A stretch of 64,000 nucleotides of DNA from Progne subis subis (taxonomy: Eukaryota > Chordata > Aves > Passeriformes > Hirundinidae). Below, piece after piece: positions 1 through 62,794 of the stretch. The stretch lies in the NCBI GenBank assembly GCA_022316685.1, contig JAKJHU010000133.1, forward strand, positions 850,994 through 914,993. Reading direction: 5' to 3'. Below the pieces are notes generated by a model. That model ran no database searches, had not been told where the DNA came from, and saw only the letters and a list, made by a program, of their open reading frames with translations. The position numbers and the translations under genes are program-made. Position 1 is the first letter of the stretch. Every line of letters begins with the position of its first letter.

Positions 1-1424
1 GGATCCAGTGCTTTTAGGCTCCCGACTCTTGTCCACCCCTGTTGTGCAAAGCTCAGCGCTGGGGCAGCCCTGTGCCCTCTGCAGAGGCTGGAGCTGGCCC
101 CTGTGTGCTGGGGGTGAGGAGAGTAACAGAGTCAGGCCCTGGGGAAAAAAGCATAACCCAGCAGCTTGAGAAAGGACATATGCAGGATTTGTGACACCCT
201 TGTAACAAATCAAGGCGCCCAAGGGCGAAGAAAAATGAGGTGCTTGGTACAAAGGCAGCTCCAAAGTGTCCCTGCCCTGGAAGGGCTCTCAGAGGGGCTC
301 TGAGACCACCAGAGGGGACTGGAGTTGTGCAGCCTGAGCTCCAGGGAGCAGCCAGCACAGTGCAAAGGGATGGAGCATGGCAGGCAAAGAGCCCTCGTCC
401 CAGTCCACCTCCTCCTCGGCTGTCTCAGCTCTGAAGGGCCAAGGGGCCACCCCTCCTGGAGCCACCTGCATGTGGGACCTTGTGCTTTACTGTTCGGGAG
501 GACCTGCACCCCAAAGTGACCGTGAGGCTCAGAGCTCCTCACCCTCCTGGTGCCAAGGCAGCTCCCAGCCTCAAGCAGGGAAAGCTGGGGGCTCAGGGAC
601 CACCCTTGTTTGTGTTCAGTGCCTGCGACTGAATCCAGACACAACTACGGGGTTTGGGAGTGAAAAATCAAACATCACACAGCAGAATCAGCTTCTCACA
701 GACCAGCCCCAGCTTGAGCAGAGGCTCTCACAGCATCAAGTCCCTGCTGCCCTGCAGCTGCACCAGGCTCTGGGAAGTGGGGGCTGAACCAGCCCATTCC
801 AGCAATGTGCTTTGCACAGACGTTTCCCAGCCGAGACTTCATCGCCTCCACAGAGAATATCTGTGAGAGCAGAGGAAGAAATACGGGCTGAGCTGAGCCT
901 TTCAGAGTTCCCTCTCCACCCTTCCACGGGGCGAGATGGGAGCCACATCCGGGCTGCCGATCCACAGAATAACCAACGCAACCCCACAGATCCTCAGACC
1001 AAGGATCCGACTAGGAATGGGAGCAAAACCTCGGTGCTGCCGCTGCGCTGGGGGATCCCACTGCGAAGGTGGGAGCTGGCAGTGCAGGGAGCTCCAGCCC
1101 TGCTGCTCTGCAGGAGGAGGCAGGGAGGGGAATGCAGGGGCTGGCTCACACATGCAGCAAGGTGGGAGCGAGGCCACCTGTCCCCCAGGACAAATTCAAG
1201 CGTCAAAACCATAACAATAACAATAATTAAGAGAACAAAAAAGAAAAGTCTTACACCACAAACTCCCCACCCCATCCCCAATACGAAACCCAGTGACGAC
1301 AGCACCCAGCTTGCACCGTGAGGTAGCTAAACCAGATCAACACCCAAGAAATGCTCTTCTGCACGAGAAACATCAACCCACACAGGTACTAAGACCTACA
1401 CACACACACACACAGAACTATGGT
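1..1424. other. No gene recognised (downstream flank of KIF21B)
   Basis: I see no coding exon, RNA gene or clear repeat here, only short open frames without recognisable family features. It lies far downstream of the KIF21B stop. A short (CA)n run occurs near 1,400. Confidence 0.4.
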
Positions 1425-1429
1425 TCCAG

Positions 1430-4175
1430 CCTGGTTCCAGCCAGGACAGAGTTAATTTTTGCAGTAGCCAGGAGGGGATGTGGCCAGAACCCAGAGGTTC
1501 TTCAATGCCACCTCACATCATTGCTGGGGCAGGAGGAAGGGAGTCTCTTCCAGGCAGAAGGGATCTCTTCAGTCAGGGTAGCATGCACTGCGGTGAGCAT
1601 TTTGCATGTGATTTGCTCTCTTTTGTACACTTCTGTTATTAATTTTGTTGCTGTTGATTTTTCTTATCTCATTGCTGTTTCCAGTCAGTTGTTCCTGTCT
1701 CAACCTGAGATTTTTTTACCTTTTGTGCCTTCAATTCTCCTCTCCATTCCACCGTGGGGAAGGAAGGAGGTGGGGGCTGTGCAGTGCACAGATGTAGTGG
1801 GAGCACTAAATTGGGTAATACCATTCCTAAACCACAACAGCTTTTTTTTTTTTTTTTTTGGCATCCAAGGTAGGGCTTGTACAGTTGAGATAACAACAGA
1901 TCTGCCCAGACTGGGTTGGAAACAAATCTGATTCAAACATTTTCTGTATTAGGTACTTAGCCACTGGTCAAAATGTTGCTTGGTGTGCTCACGTGGGTAC
2001 CTAACCCTGTACAGATTTCTGTATGTTCCCATCACAGTGCTCTTTCTCAGAGCAGGGAGAGGGATCAGCACTGCTCTGGCGATGTTCTGTGGGATATCAG
2101 TTTATGACATGATAACATTAAGGGCAGTGAGGGTCATTTGGGATATGCCTTGAGTCTTGCTCTTGTACCCTTACCTCAGGCACTAACATTGGGACTCCAT
2201 TCATGACAATCATGACCAACCCAAGAGGGGAACAAGGGAGGAGGATTTTCCCCAGTCTTTCACCCATTTTTTTCCCTTGAGGCCTGTTAAAAGAGCTTTT
2301 GAAGTTCTGAATTCCCTTTGGATGTTAAGGAAATCATATTTTTGCCAGGTGTCCTTAGTGCACTCCATATAATCTCTGGAGTCAGGAAAGGGAGTTCTAG
2401 GGAGGTTATTTCAGAGATCGACCCCGATGGGGAATAGTCATGACTGGCATGGAACACGGGAGAAAATGGGCCACTTTTGGAAGAAATTCTCTCCTCCACT
2501 GGTTTGGAAGCGTGCCCCTGAACAAGTACAAGACGCTGTAGAAGTGACAGAGCATTTGCAAGGAGAACGCTGTGGCAGTTCCAGTGAGGAGAGACTCATT
2601 GCAGTGTGCTGGGGCCTGGTTAGCATTTCTCAGACACTGCTTTTCACTGGACAGCATCCTCAGGGGAGGAGGAGGAGGAGGAAAGCAGAACAGGCGCCGT
2701 GGCCACTCAAAGTGCAGCTGAGCCACAGGAACAGCCTGTGCTGGCTGCAGTCACCCCTATACAGAAGATGAGATGCAAGACCAAATCAGTTTGCATAGAG
2801 AGGGATAAAGAAGAACAGGAGGAAGAGGCAGGGCTGGAGATAATCACCCAACCCCTATGCCCAGGTGAGCTGGGATGTGAAGAGACTTCAGCTGCCAGCT
2901 GGGTGGAGCCCCTGGTGACCCGACTGCTCCAGTGCTGGGACAGTGCAGCCCACACTGTGGAACTAGATGGAAGTGAAGCTGGGAGCCCATCCTGGGATGT
3001 GGGCATTGACAAGGGGACCAGGAAGAGGACAGCAACTCTCAGCCTCTGGAGGCAATTCCTGTCAAGTGTGAGGGAAAGGCATTCCCTCAAGGATGATCGA
3101 GTAGCGCAGCCAAGCAGAACCCCACGGAGAAGGGAGCCAGTACCTGAGGGAATTCGCTGTGTCAGAGGGAGCCCCTAGGGGTTCAAATAACCAGCAGCCC
3201 CCTGTAGATGCAGGTGAGGTCCAGTGTACACAGTGCACGTGGCAGGAGGTTGTACAGAGCACAGGCTCATTGGCACTGATGCCAACAGGAGAACAAACAG
3301 CGTTAAAGGCGGCTCCCCGACTCCGATGATGAAGATCATCTTTTTTCCTTCCTACCAACCTGTGTCTCAGCTGTGTAAGAAGACTGTCTATGACTGTGGC
3401 CCAGCCCACGGTCTGTGGACTGAGGAAATGTCCCATGTCACACCAGTACAGACCAGAGTCTGCTGCTGGGAGCAACTGCCCCCCTCGAGAGAGAGAGGAC
3501 ACACCACAAGGCAACCTATGGTTTCACCTGCATCACCACAGAGAGGACAAGAGGAAGTGGGATGGAAAACCCACCTCTGCCCTGGCAGCATGGGTGTGAG
3601 CTGAGAGGAAAAGCAGCAGCTGCAGGGAATTCTTCAAGGACAGATGCCACTCCAGTTTCCAGTGCAAGAAGTGAGCAGTGAGTACCACGACAAGAACTAG
3701 GGGGGCCCTGCCTCCAGCCAGGTGGGGATTGCAGCAGTGGGCTCTGCTGGACTGTGTGGAGCCAAGGCTGGCACAGCAGATCCACCAGAGCATAAGGCTT
3801 TACACACAATGTACCCTGATGCCACTGAGATACACGGGCAGAATCCATTTCTTCTCTTCTGCTGTGATCTACTCTGGTCAGTAAAACATGGCTGTGGTCA
3901 GGTCATGGGCTCCAGGGTGAGCATTCTGCATGTGGATCATTCTCTCTTTTTATACTTTCGTTATTAATATTGTTGCTGTTTCCGGTTTGGTTTTTTTTAT
4001 CTCACTGCTGTTTCCAGTAAATTGCTCTCACCTAGACCTGTGATCTTCATCTTTTGTGCCTCCAGTTCCCCTCTCCACCCTGCTGGGGATGGGGATGAGG
4101 GTGTGAGTGGTGCACGGTTTCAGTGGGAGCACTAAATTGGAACTATTAGCACTATTCCTAAATCAGGACAGCCCT
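1430..4175 (+). mobile_element. Decayed LTR retrotransposon/ERV (LTR - gag-like - LTR)
   Basis: Two diverged copies of the same sequence lie in the same orientation about 2.33 kb apart: roughly 1,585-1,840 and 3,910-4,167. Both include the shared stretch GAGCACTAAATTGG (about 1,801 and 4,127). The shared block reads like the downstream half of a passerine ERV LTR: a T-rich tract, a 'CTCCAATTCTCC'-like stretch, then a purine-rich end. Between the copies lies a gag-like reading frame (2,699-3,178) and otherwise degraded sequence; no pol or env frame is visible, so the element is heavily deleted. Outer boundaries and target-site duplications could not be fixed. A poly-T run follows the first copy at about 1,842-1,859. 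That the copies are paired LTRs of one insertion is inference; two independent solo LTRs are possible. Confidence 0.55.
2699..3178 (+). pseudogene. Gag-like ORF remnant of an endogenous retrovirus
   Basis: This is an open frame of 159 codons between the two LTR-like copies and in their orientation. Its middle part (about residues 65-140) resembles gag-like frames found in passerine ERVs: a Trp-Val-Glu/Leu-Leu-Gln-Cys-Trp-Asp type segment, an acidic stretch, then a Ser-Leu-Trp-Arg and Ser-Ser-Val segment. It is much shorter than a full gag and has no zinc knuckle, protease or polymerase after it, so I read it as a truncated, non-functional relic. Assignment rests on pattern recognition, not on a search. 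Confidence 0.45.
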
Positions 4176-7100
4176 CACTTCAACTCCCCCTGCCTCAGGA
4201 CACCAATGCCCCAACATCAGCTCCCTCCCTCCACGGGCTGTGAAGGCCTTGAAGCCCCTCACCAGGCTGCAAGCCCCTCACCAGGCTGCTGAACACAGCA
4301 GCAAGAGAGGCTCAGCATCCTCCAGGACTGGTCACTCAGCCCTGGAACACTAAGCAGGCACTTCTAGCCTGCACACAGGAAGGTACTGGTGGCAAAAGGC
4401 AAGGCAGGTCTGACCCTAGTGCCCAGAGCCGCCTCCACCCACGGCAGCAGGGAGCAGTGAAGGCTCCAGGGCAGGCACTGGAGATCTCAGAGCAGACAGA
4501 GGTTCACACACGACACCAGGCCACAGGCAAACACTCTACCAGAGACACCTCACACACACACACAGCCCCTCCAGCCAAGCAAAGGATAAACCAGCTGAGG
4601 AATGGGTGCAGAAACCCTCTCCAAGACAGGCTTGGGGGGCAGAGACCTCCCCCAGACCCCCATACACACACACACACACACACATGTACCATTTACCCTC
4701 CAACAAGGCAAGCCAGCAGGATGGAATTTTCCCCCCCCAAAAAAGGCAACCCCCTCCCCCATCAAATCAATAGAGATACTCCTGTCTTTCATGATGCAGA
4801 GGAATCCCCTCAGTCCAGCCAGAATGCTCAGAACAAGGGCTGGTGGCACAGGACCTGGGGCTGGTCAAGGTCTCACCGTGGTTGGAGAGAGCAGAGCGGA
4901 AATGGTCTGTGCTTTATGGGGCAGGTCCTGGAGCCCCTGGCCTCCAAGATCCCAGTTCAGTGCTGGTGGGATCACACGGAGAAATCCTTAAATTTGAGTT
5001 CAAGTGCTGCTTCTTCTGTGACAAAGGGGGAAGGAGAGCGTGTGAGGCAAGAATACCCATCCTGGGGTCTCCTCGGCCATCCCACAAGAGCCCTGGGTGG
5101 CCCAGGGCAGGACAGGGCAGGGGATGGTCAAATGGGCCATGGGAGAGATGGAGGGAAGCTCCAGTGTGAGACCAGGGCCTTTACCAGCCCCCCTTGAACA
5201 GGAGAGACAGAGGAAAGAGCCTGCAGAACATGCGTCCTTGGGGAAACACTCCTGGGTGGAGCCCCCAGGCCCTCCAGGAGATGAGGTTGTGCAAGGTGAT
5301 CCACTGCAGGATTGTCCTTGGGGCACACGGGGAATCAGGGGCCTTGTGCAAGATCCGTGTGTGAAACCCCCTCCCCTCTGCTCCTGCCACAGAGGACTCT
5401 GGCTGCTCCGTGCCCTGCTGGCTCCTCTCCACCCTTGGATCCTCGGGCCAGCAGGCCCAGCCTAAGCAGGCTCCAGTCCAGGCAGAGGTCTGAGGGCAGA
5501 ACCTAAGGGAAGGACAGACAGAGCCACAGCAGGGGGGTGACAAATCCAGCCTTGGCTTTTTTGCACTGTAGCCTCCATTCTCGCTTCATTTCTCCGTCTC
5601 AAGGGGGTTGACTCTCTGCAGGAGCCCATCACAAACCCTTGATGGGGGTCACCATGTCCAGAGCAGCTCCTCCCCACTGCAGGGCAGGCTGGGCATGTGG
5701 GGAAGAGCCCAGAGCCATAGGGCAGTTGAGTTTACAACCGGGGTTCGGAGGATGTCAAAGGGAGCAGGTCTTCTTCCAGCAGGTCTGTCTGGAAGTTGCC
5801 CGACGGAGATCTTCCCAGGCTTGCTGTGCCTCACGAGGTGGGACATGGCAAAGGAGCCTGGAGATGCACCTCTCTAAGCACTGGGGACAGTCCAGAGAGG
5901 GTAGGGAAGGCTAGGAGTACCAGGAAATCCTGTAGACCCACAGCAGAGGTGTAGCACAAGGAATGGCTCCAGAGAAGCACCCTCTGTGTTGTGGTCCTGG
6001 CCAGCAGACACCAGATGTCCTCGTGGAGTGGAGAAAGACTCCTGCAGGAACCAGCCCGGGAGCAGCACAGCACGGCAGAGGCCACAGGAGCCCACAGAGG
6101 CAGGAGGGAAGGAGTCAGGGATCTCTGACCCCCATGAAGTCCTTACAGCAGGATGGGTGAGAGGAGAGATGAAACATTTCCTGTTCACTGGAGAACCATG
6201 GAGAAGCCTCAGCAGGAGGGCAGGTGGAGCTGCTGGTGCCCCACAGAGCTGCTTCCTCACAGGAGCTGACAGAGCTCAAAGCACCAGATGCAGCATTGTC
6301 CACCCCGTTGGGTGAGGCACAAAGAAATCCCTGTCCTGGGCTGAGCTCCTGTAGGTGACCGAGTCCTGCTAGCAGGGGGAGGCACCCTGACCTTCACCCT
6401 GCCCCCACGCCTTCCAGTCTTTCTGCAGTTCCTAGTTTGACCCCGCAGGCAACCTCCTCCCACTCCAGAGCTTCACTGTCAAGTCGCTGAGGAACAAAGG
6501 TGAGAGGGACAGCATGACCCGGGGGTCGGGGCAGGAGCCCCACAGACCCCGCCCCAGGGGCACCACCAGGCGCCCGCTCCCCGTCCCCTGCCAGCATGCA
6601 GCCCCCCAGATTTCCAGGCCCTTCTCCCTTGGCAGGAGCTTGTCTGGTGCACTTTGGGGAGAAGGCAAACCCGATGGGGCTCCAACTCCCCCCCTGGCAG
6701 CAGCTGGGGACAAAGGGAAATGGTGACCTCCAGGGCTGACCCCACACCAGGACTCCTACCCGCCTTGAACGAGCTCCAGCTCGGTCCCAGCAGTTACACC
6801 CAGGGAGCTGCTTTGCTTTGCTCCTGGGGCTGATTTGGGGGTGGCTGCTGACTCCCAACCCACTATCCATGCAAAGGCACGGCCAGGACGTGGCTTCCCA
6901 CAGAGTTGCCAAAGTAGATGTGGGCACTCAGCAAGGAAAAAAACCAAAAAGCAAGTGAAACCAAGGCAGGGGTATGACTAGGACAAAGGGGGGAGTCCAT
7001 TCTAACAAAGACTTATCAAGTGGGGAAAAACGCAGAATAGTTTCATACCGTGAAGAAGCAGCTCAGACCAGAGAAAAAGGGGGGTGGGGGGGGGAAAGAC

Positions 7101-7212
7101 AGAGAGGAGCAAAAGCAACAGTGAGAGGGACAGAGGGAGGGAGAGATGGAGAGAAGAGGGAAGGAGAGACGGAAGAAGAGCATATGAGCAAGAGAGTCAA
7201 AGAGCAGGAGGG
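4176..7212 (-). other. KIF21B: Probable KIF21B 3'UTR plus downstream flank
   Basis: This stretch follows the KIF21B stop codon in transcript sense. Mammalian KIF21B has a long 3'UTR, so part of it is probably transcribed. I found no AATAAA or ATTAAA on the minus strand that would set the end; the nearest variants lie inside or beyond the ERV. It contains (CA)n tracts at about 4,553-4,563 and 4,663-4,684 and a strongly purine-rich plus strand (CU-rich in the transcript) at about 7,070-7,210. No coding exon is recognisable. Confidence 0.4.
4663..4684. repeat. (CA)n microsatellite
   Basis: About 11 uninterrupted CA dinucleotides on the plus strand, in the probable KIF21B 3'UTR or downstream flank. 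Confidence 0.9.
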
Positions 7213-43618
<36,406 letters not shown>

Positions 43619-43804
43619 GGCCCCGCGCGGCACCGCGGCCGCCGCTGCCCCGGAGCATCCGCGGGGCCGGAGGGGCGGGGCCGCCGCCGGGGCGGGGCCG
43701 GGCCAGGTGCGGGGCGGGGCCGGGGCGGGACACGCCCCCAGCGCCGGACCGCTAGCACGCGGCGGAGGGCGCGGGAACGCGCTCGGAGCCGGGAGGCGCG
43801 CGCA

Positions 43805-45310
43805 CGTCCGGACCGACAGACGGACACACGGGTACACGGACACACGGACACATGGACACACGTACGGACCGACAGACGGACACACGGGTACACGGACACA
43901 CGGACACATGGACACACGGCTACACGGACACACGGACACATGGACACACGTACGGACCGACAGACGGACACACGGGTACACGGACACACGGACACATGGA
44001 CACACGTACGGACCGACAGACGGACACACGGGTACACGGACACATGGACACACGGACACATAGACACACGGACACATAGACACACGGACACATGGACATA
44101 CGGACACATGGCGCACGGGCACACGGGTACACGGACACACGGACAAATGGCACACGTACAGACTGACAGACGGACACACGGGTACACGGACACATGGCGC
44201 ACGGACACACGGACACATGGACACACGGGTACAGACGGACACACGGACAAATGGCACACGTCCGGACCGACAGACGGACACATGGGTACACGGACACACG
44301 GACAAATGGCACACGTCCGGACCGACAGATGGACACATGGGTACACGGACACACAGACACATGGACACACGTACGGACTGACAGATGGACACACGGGTAC
44401 ACGGACACAGCGCACGGACACACGGACACATGGACACACGGACACATGGACACACGGGTACACACGGACAAATGGCACACGTACGGACTGACAGACGGAC
44501 ACACGGGTACACGGACACATAGCGCACGGACACAAGGACACAGGGACACATGGGTACACAGACGCATGGGTACACGGGCACACGGCACACGTACGGACCG
44601 ACAGATGGACACACGGGTACACGGACACACGGCACACGGGCACATGGGTACACGGGCACACGGACACATGGACACATTGACACATGGGTACACAGACACA
44701 TGGGTACAGGGACACACGGACACATGGACACATTGACACATGGGTACAGGGACACACGGACACACAGCACACGGACACACGGCACACGTACGGACTGACA
44801 CATGGACACACGGACACATGGGTACACAGACACAGGCACACGGACACATGGGTACACGGACACAGGCACACGCACATGGACACACGGACACATAGACACG
44901 GGTACACGGGTACACGGACACGGGCACACGGACATGGGCATGGACACACGGGTACACGGACATGGGTATGGACATGGGCATGAGTACAGACACATGGACA
45001 TGGACATGTGGGTACATGGACACACAGACCGGGACAGGGACACACGGGCACACGGACATATGGATACAGATCTGCAGACACAGACCTCAGAGGTACGTGG
45101 ACACACGGACATGGACAGGTGGACACACGGATACAGGAACACATGGGCACACGGACAGGGACAGAGACAGACGGGCACACAGACACACGGACACGTGGAC
45201 ATATAGACACAGACAGGGACACACGGACACATAGACAGGGACACACGGACACACACGGACAGGGACACACGGGCACGGACACACGGACACACGGGCGCAG
45301 CTCGCACTCA
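43805..45310. repeat. 1.5 kb ACACGG-type minisatellite upstream of KIF21B
   Basis: Plus strand is built from hexamer-like GGACAC/ACACGG words arranged in longer units. An about 56-bp unit starting GGACCGACAGACGGACAC recurs from 43,813 onward, with an 88-bp variant early and progressively degenerate copies toward 45,300. Because much of the period is a multiple of three, several frames on both strands stay open for hundreds of codons; these are not genes. Confidence 0.93.
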
Positions 45311-47950
45311 CGCCCGTTCACATTCACACTCCCAGCCCCTGCTGCCCTCTGCCGGGTCCGCGGCCCCGGTACCGCCTGCGCTGCTCTGGGATTTACCGGG
45401 GCCGTGCCGGCGCTTCTCCGGGCTGTACCGAGGGCCGTCCCAAACTGTACCGCATGGCGTGTTTCGTGGGGGTGGCATCACCCCGACACCTCCCTGGCTC
45501 CACTGGATCCCGTCCCCTCTGTGGTGTTGGGGGTGAGCAGCAGGTTAAAAGCAGGGCCGGGGTGAGCTCAGTACTCCTGACAGAGCCACTAGGTCTCGGG
45601 TCTGGAAAGCCTTTGGGCTGTCCAAGGCTGTGGTGAGTCTATCCCAAGAGGCCATGGCATGACAGGAAGGTGTCCAGGTGCCAGCACAGCTCCGCAGCGC
45701 ACAGTCCGTACTGCAGGGCTGGGGTCTGCACAGCAAGCTGGGCACCTGCGCAGCAGAGGGCAGTGCCCACAGAGCCGTGCCCACAGAGCTCCATCCTGGG
45801 AGCTGGTCTTGGGAGGCTGGTGAGGGACAAATCCAGAGACCATCAGAGAGCAGGACTGGGGACAGACAAGCGCTGGGGAGCTGAAGGAATCCCTGCTGTG
45901 GCTTTCATGACTTGCATTCACGATGTTGGGGCTGATGGCAGCAGGACACAGACAGGCCCTGGCTCTGCAGAGGAAAGAATCTTCCAGCAGGTGTGGGACC
46001 TACAGGAGACTCCCAGCTCTGCAGCTCGGTGTCAATGTCAGGGCAAATAGCAATAGAGCATGAGGGGAAACTGAGACACTCAGAGGTTTCTTTTGAGGAG
46101 TCCAGGCTGTATCCTGGGAGAGGGATAGCCAGGACACACCAGCACTGGTGGCTGATAGCGAGTGAGGCAGTGCTGTGCCCAGCACAGAGTCCAGCCCCTG
46201 CCCTCTGCTCTGCAGTCCGGGTACCTTCACCTCTCCCCTCACCCCATCTGCTCGTGTTTGCTCCTCCCAAGGTGCCAGGACCATGGGCTGTGCACATACA
46301 GGACTCTCTTATCCTGCGGGAGCTCCTCAGCTCTGCTGGGATGGGTGAGTCCCAGGACGCCGTATGCTGGTACAAAATCATGGGGATGAGCAGGACAAGG
46401 CATCTGTCTTCCTGCAAGGATGTCAGGAGCTGGTATTCCTCTTTCTTTGTGTTTGCAAGGACACCTGGTGCACGGTGCAGTTCCCACCCTGAGCTGCTGG
46501 TTCTCCTGAGGCTGGACTCTTCCCCACTGAAGCTCCAGGCAGAGGGGCAGTGACTGCGCCGTGATGTTGCTCTCTTCCTACTCCCACCCACATGCCAGCT
46601 ATACCACAAGTCACATCTGTCCCCCAGTTCAGCTAGAATCAGCTTGAGAAAGACACACTACACACACCTCGGATGGAGCAAATCATCCTCTGTGCAGCCC
46701 CAGAGCACAGGAGAGGGTGCAGAGGCCCCACCACAGTGGCATTGTCCCCACCATAGTGTCACCCTTTGTGTTTAGAGTCCCCACTGTGATACAGAGTCTC
46801 CAGAGTGATACATGCAATCCTGCATCTCCTTAAACCCACCGGGAGACCACGACCACTCACCCCATGACACGTCCTGGACATCCCCTGGTAGATCCGAACT
46901 GCAGCCCCCATGCACCTCCATCAGCAGTGTGAGTGAGGGTGTGAGTGAGGGTGTGAGTGAGGGTGTGAGTGAGGGTGTGAGTGAGGGTGTGATTGTGTAG
47001 GTACCGCCCCAGGGCAAAGAAGCAAGAGGAAGGGATGCAGCAGTTTCCCCCACACCATCCATCTCTGCTGGCTGCACGCTGTGGGGGACTGGCTCTGGTG
47101 CCCAGGCTGCAGCTGGAATTCAGGCAGTTGCCTTGATTGTGTTAATAAAAGCCATGCTGGGGAGCAGGCTGGCCCATTGATCTGCTCCTCCCCTGGGACC
47201 CATCCACTCTCTGCATTTTAATATATATTAGGTGATCAAGAGCCCCCCAGTTCCCAGTTAGGCTGGGCTGGGGCCCCTCGGGAGCCAAATCCCATCAAAG
47301 AGCTTGGCTGGGAGAGGGAGCTGCCCCAGTGCTCATGGGAGGCTTTGGGCAGCCCTGGGAGGAACAACCTCGGCTGCTGCTCAGCACCAGTGCAGGCAGT
47401 GCTGGGAGGACTGCAGGAACAGCTCCACACTCTCCTGGCCCGTGCCCCACTGAGCTGTGGGATGGATGCCATGGGCTGAATGAGACCTTCCCAGACACTG
47501 GCATGGATGTCTGACCCCAAGAGCGCAGTGTGGACATAGTGGAAGGGGCAGAAATGGCATCACAGTGCCCAACTCTCCTCTGGGCCAGCCCCAGGGCTGC
47601 TGCCCCAGCCTGAACATGCTTTCACACCTCTGCCCCGTCCCCATTTTCACACAGCTGGGAACAGGGAGCCAAGAAGGCCCCAGACCCCATTTTTCTGCCC
47701 AGCCCCTGGCACATCTCCTCCTCACAGGACAGACTTGGCTTCAGGCAGGAGGCTGCAGGCTCCAGCAGAGACACGAGGATGCAGGGTCCAGCTGCTGGGA
47801 TACCAGGAGATCCCCAGAGCTTGGCAACCTCAAAATGACTGGACTGGAGGCTGCCAGGTGAATCACTGCCAGCTCTGGTTACACGTGGTCTCACATTCGA
47901 AACCCCTCCACCGGCTGTGCAGGCAGGGCAGCAGAGGAAGGAGGGGAGGG
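45311..47950. other. Intergenic region between KIF21B promoter side and CACNA1S 3' end
   Basis: No gene recognised. It contains a small 12-bp repeat (46,929-46,995) and an AT-rich patch at about 47,130-47,235. The rest is unique GC-rich sequence with spurious short frames. Confidence 0.5.
46929..46995. repeat. (GTGTGAGTGAGG)n, five copies
   Basis: Five near-perfect 12-bp units, GTGTGAGTGAGG, ending in GTGTGATTGTG; intergenic. Confidence 0.92.
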
Positions 47951-47977
47951 GCATCCAGAGTCACACAGCAGGAACAC

Positions 47978-47983
47978 TTTAAT
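47978..47983 (-). terminator. CACNA1S: ATTAAA polyadenylation signal of CACNA1S
   Basis: ATTAAA on the minus strand (TTTAAT on plus) 190 nt after the CACNA1S stop, in context GGTCATTAAAGTG, followed by a GT-rich CTGTGTGACTC. It implies cleavage near 47,950-47,965 and a 3'UTR of roughly 210-220 nt, in keeping with the short mammalian 3'UTR. Confidence 0.65.
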
Positions 47984-48173
47984 GACCCATCCAGCTCTTG
48001 CAAGACCCCGCTGGAACAGCATCGTCCTGTTCTGCACCAGCATCCCAGAGACCTGTCCCAAAAGTAACACCACAGCTGGCCAGAGTACCTCAGGACCACA
48101 GGCAGAGGCAGGAACAGCGTGGCTCTGCTCCAGCAGCCCTGTGACAAGACCCTGGGCTACTGCAGCGGGCAGC

Positions 48174-62794
<14,621 letters not shown>

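Noticed and set aside
485..495. AGTAAA on the minus strand as the KIF21B polyadenylation signal
   Set aside because: It is a weak variant 6.7 kb from the stop and beyond an ERV insertion; nothing supports it over other variants.
4457..5197. 246-codon plus-strand frame downstream of KIF21B
   Set aside because: It runs through (CA)n microsatellites and has no recognisable domain.
45311..47950. A further small gene between KIF21B and CACNA1S
   Set aside because: No frame has conserved features or plausible splice structure, and the human locus has none here that I know of.
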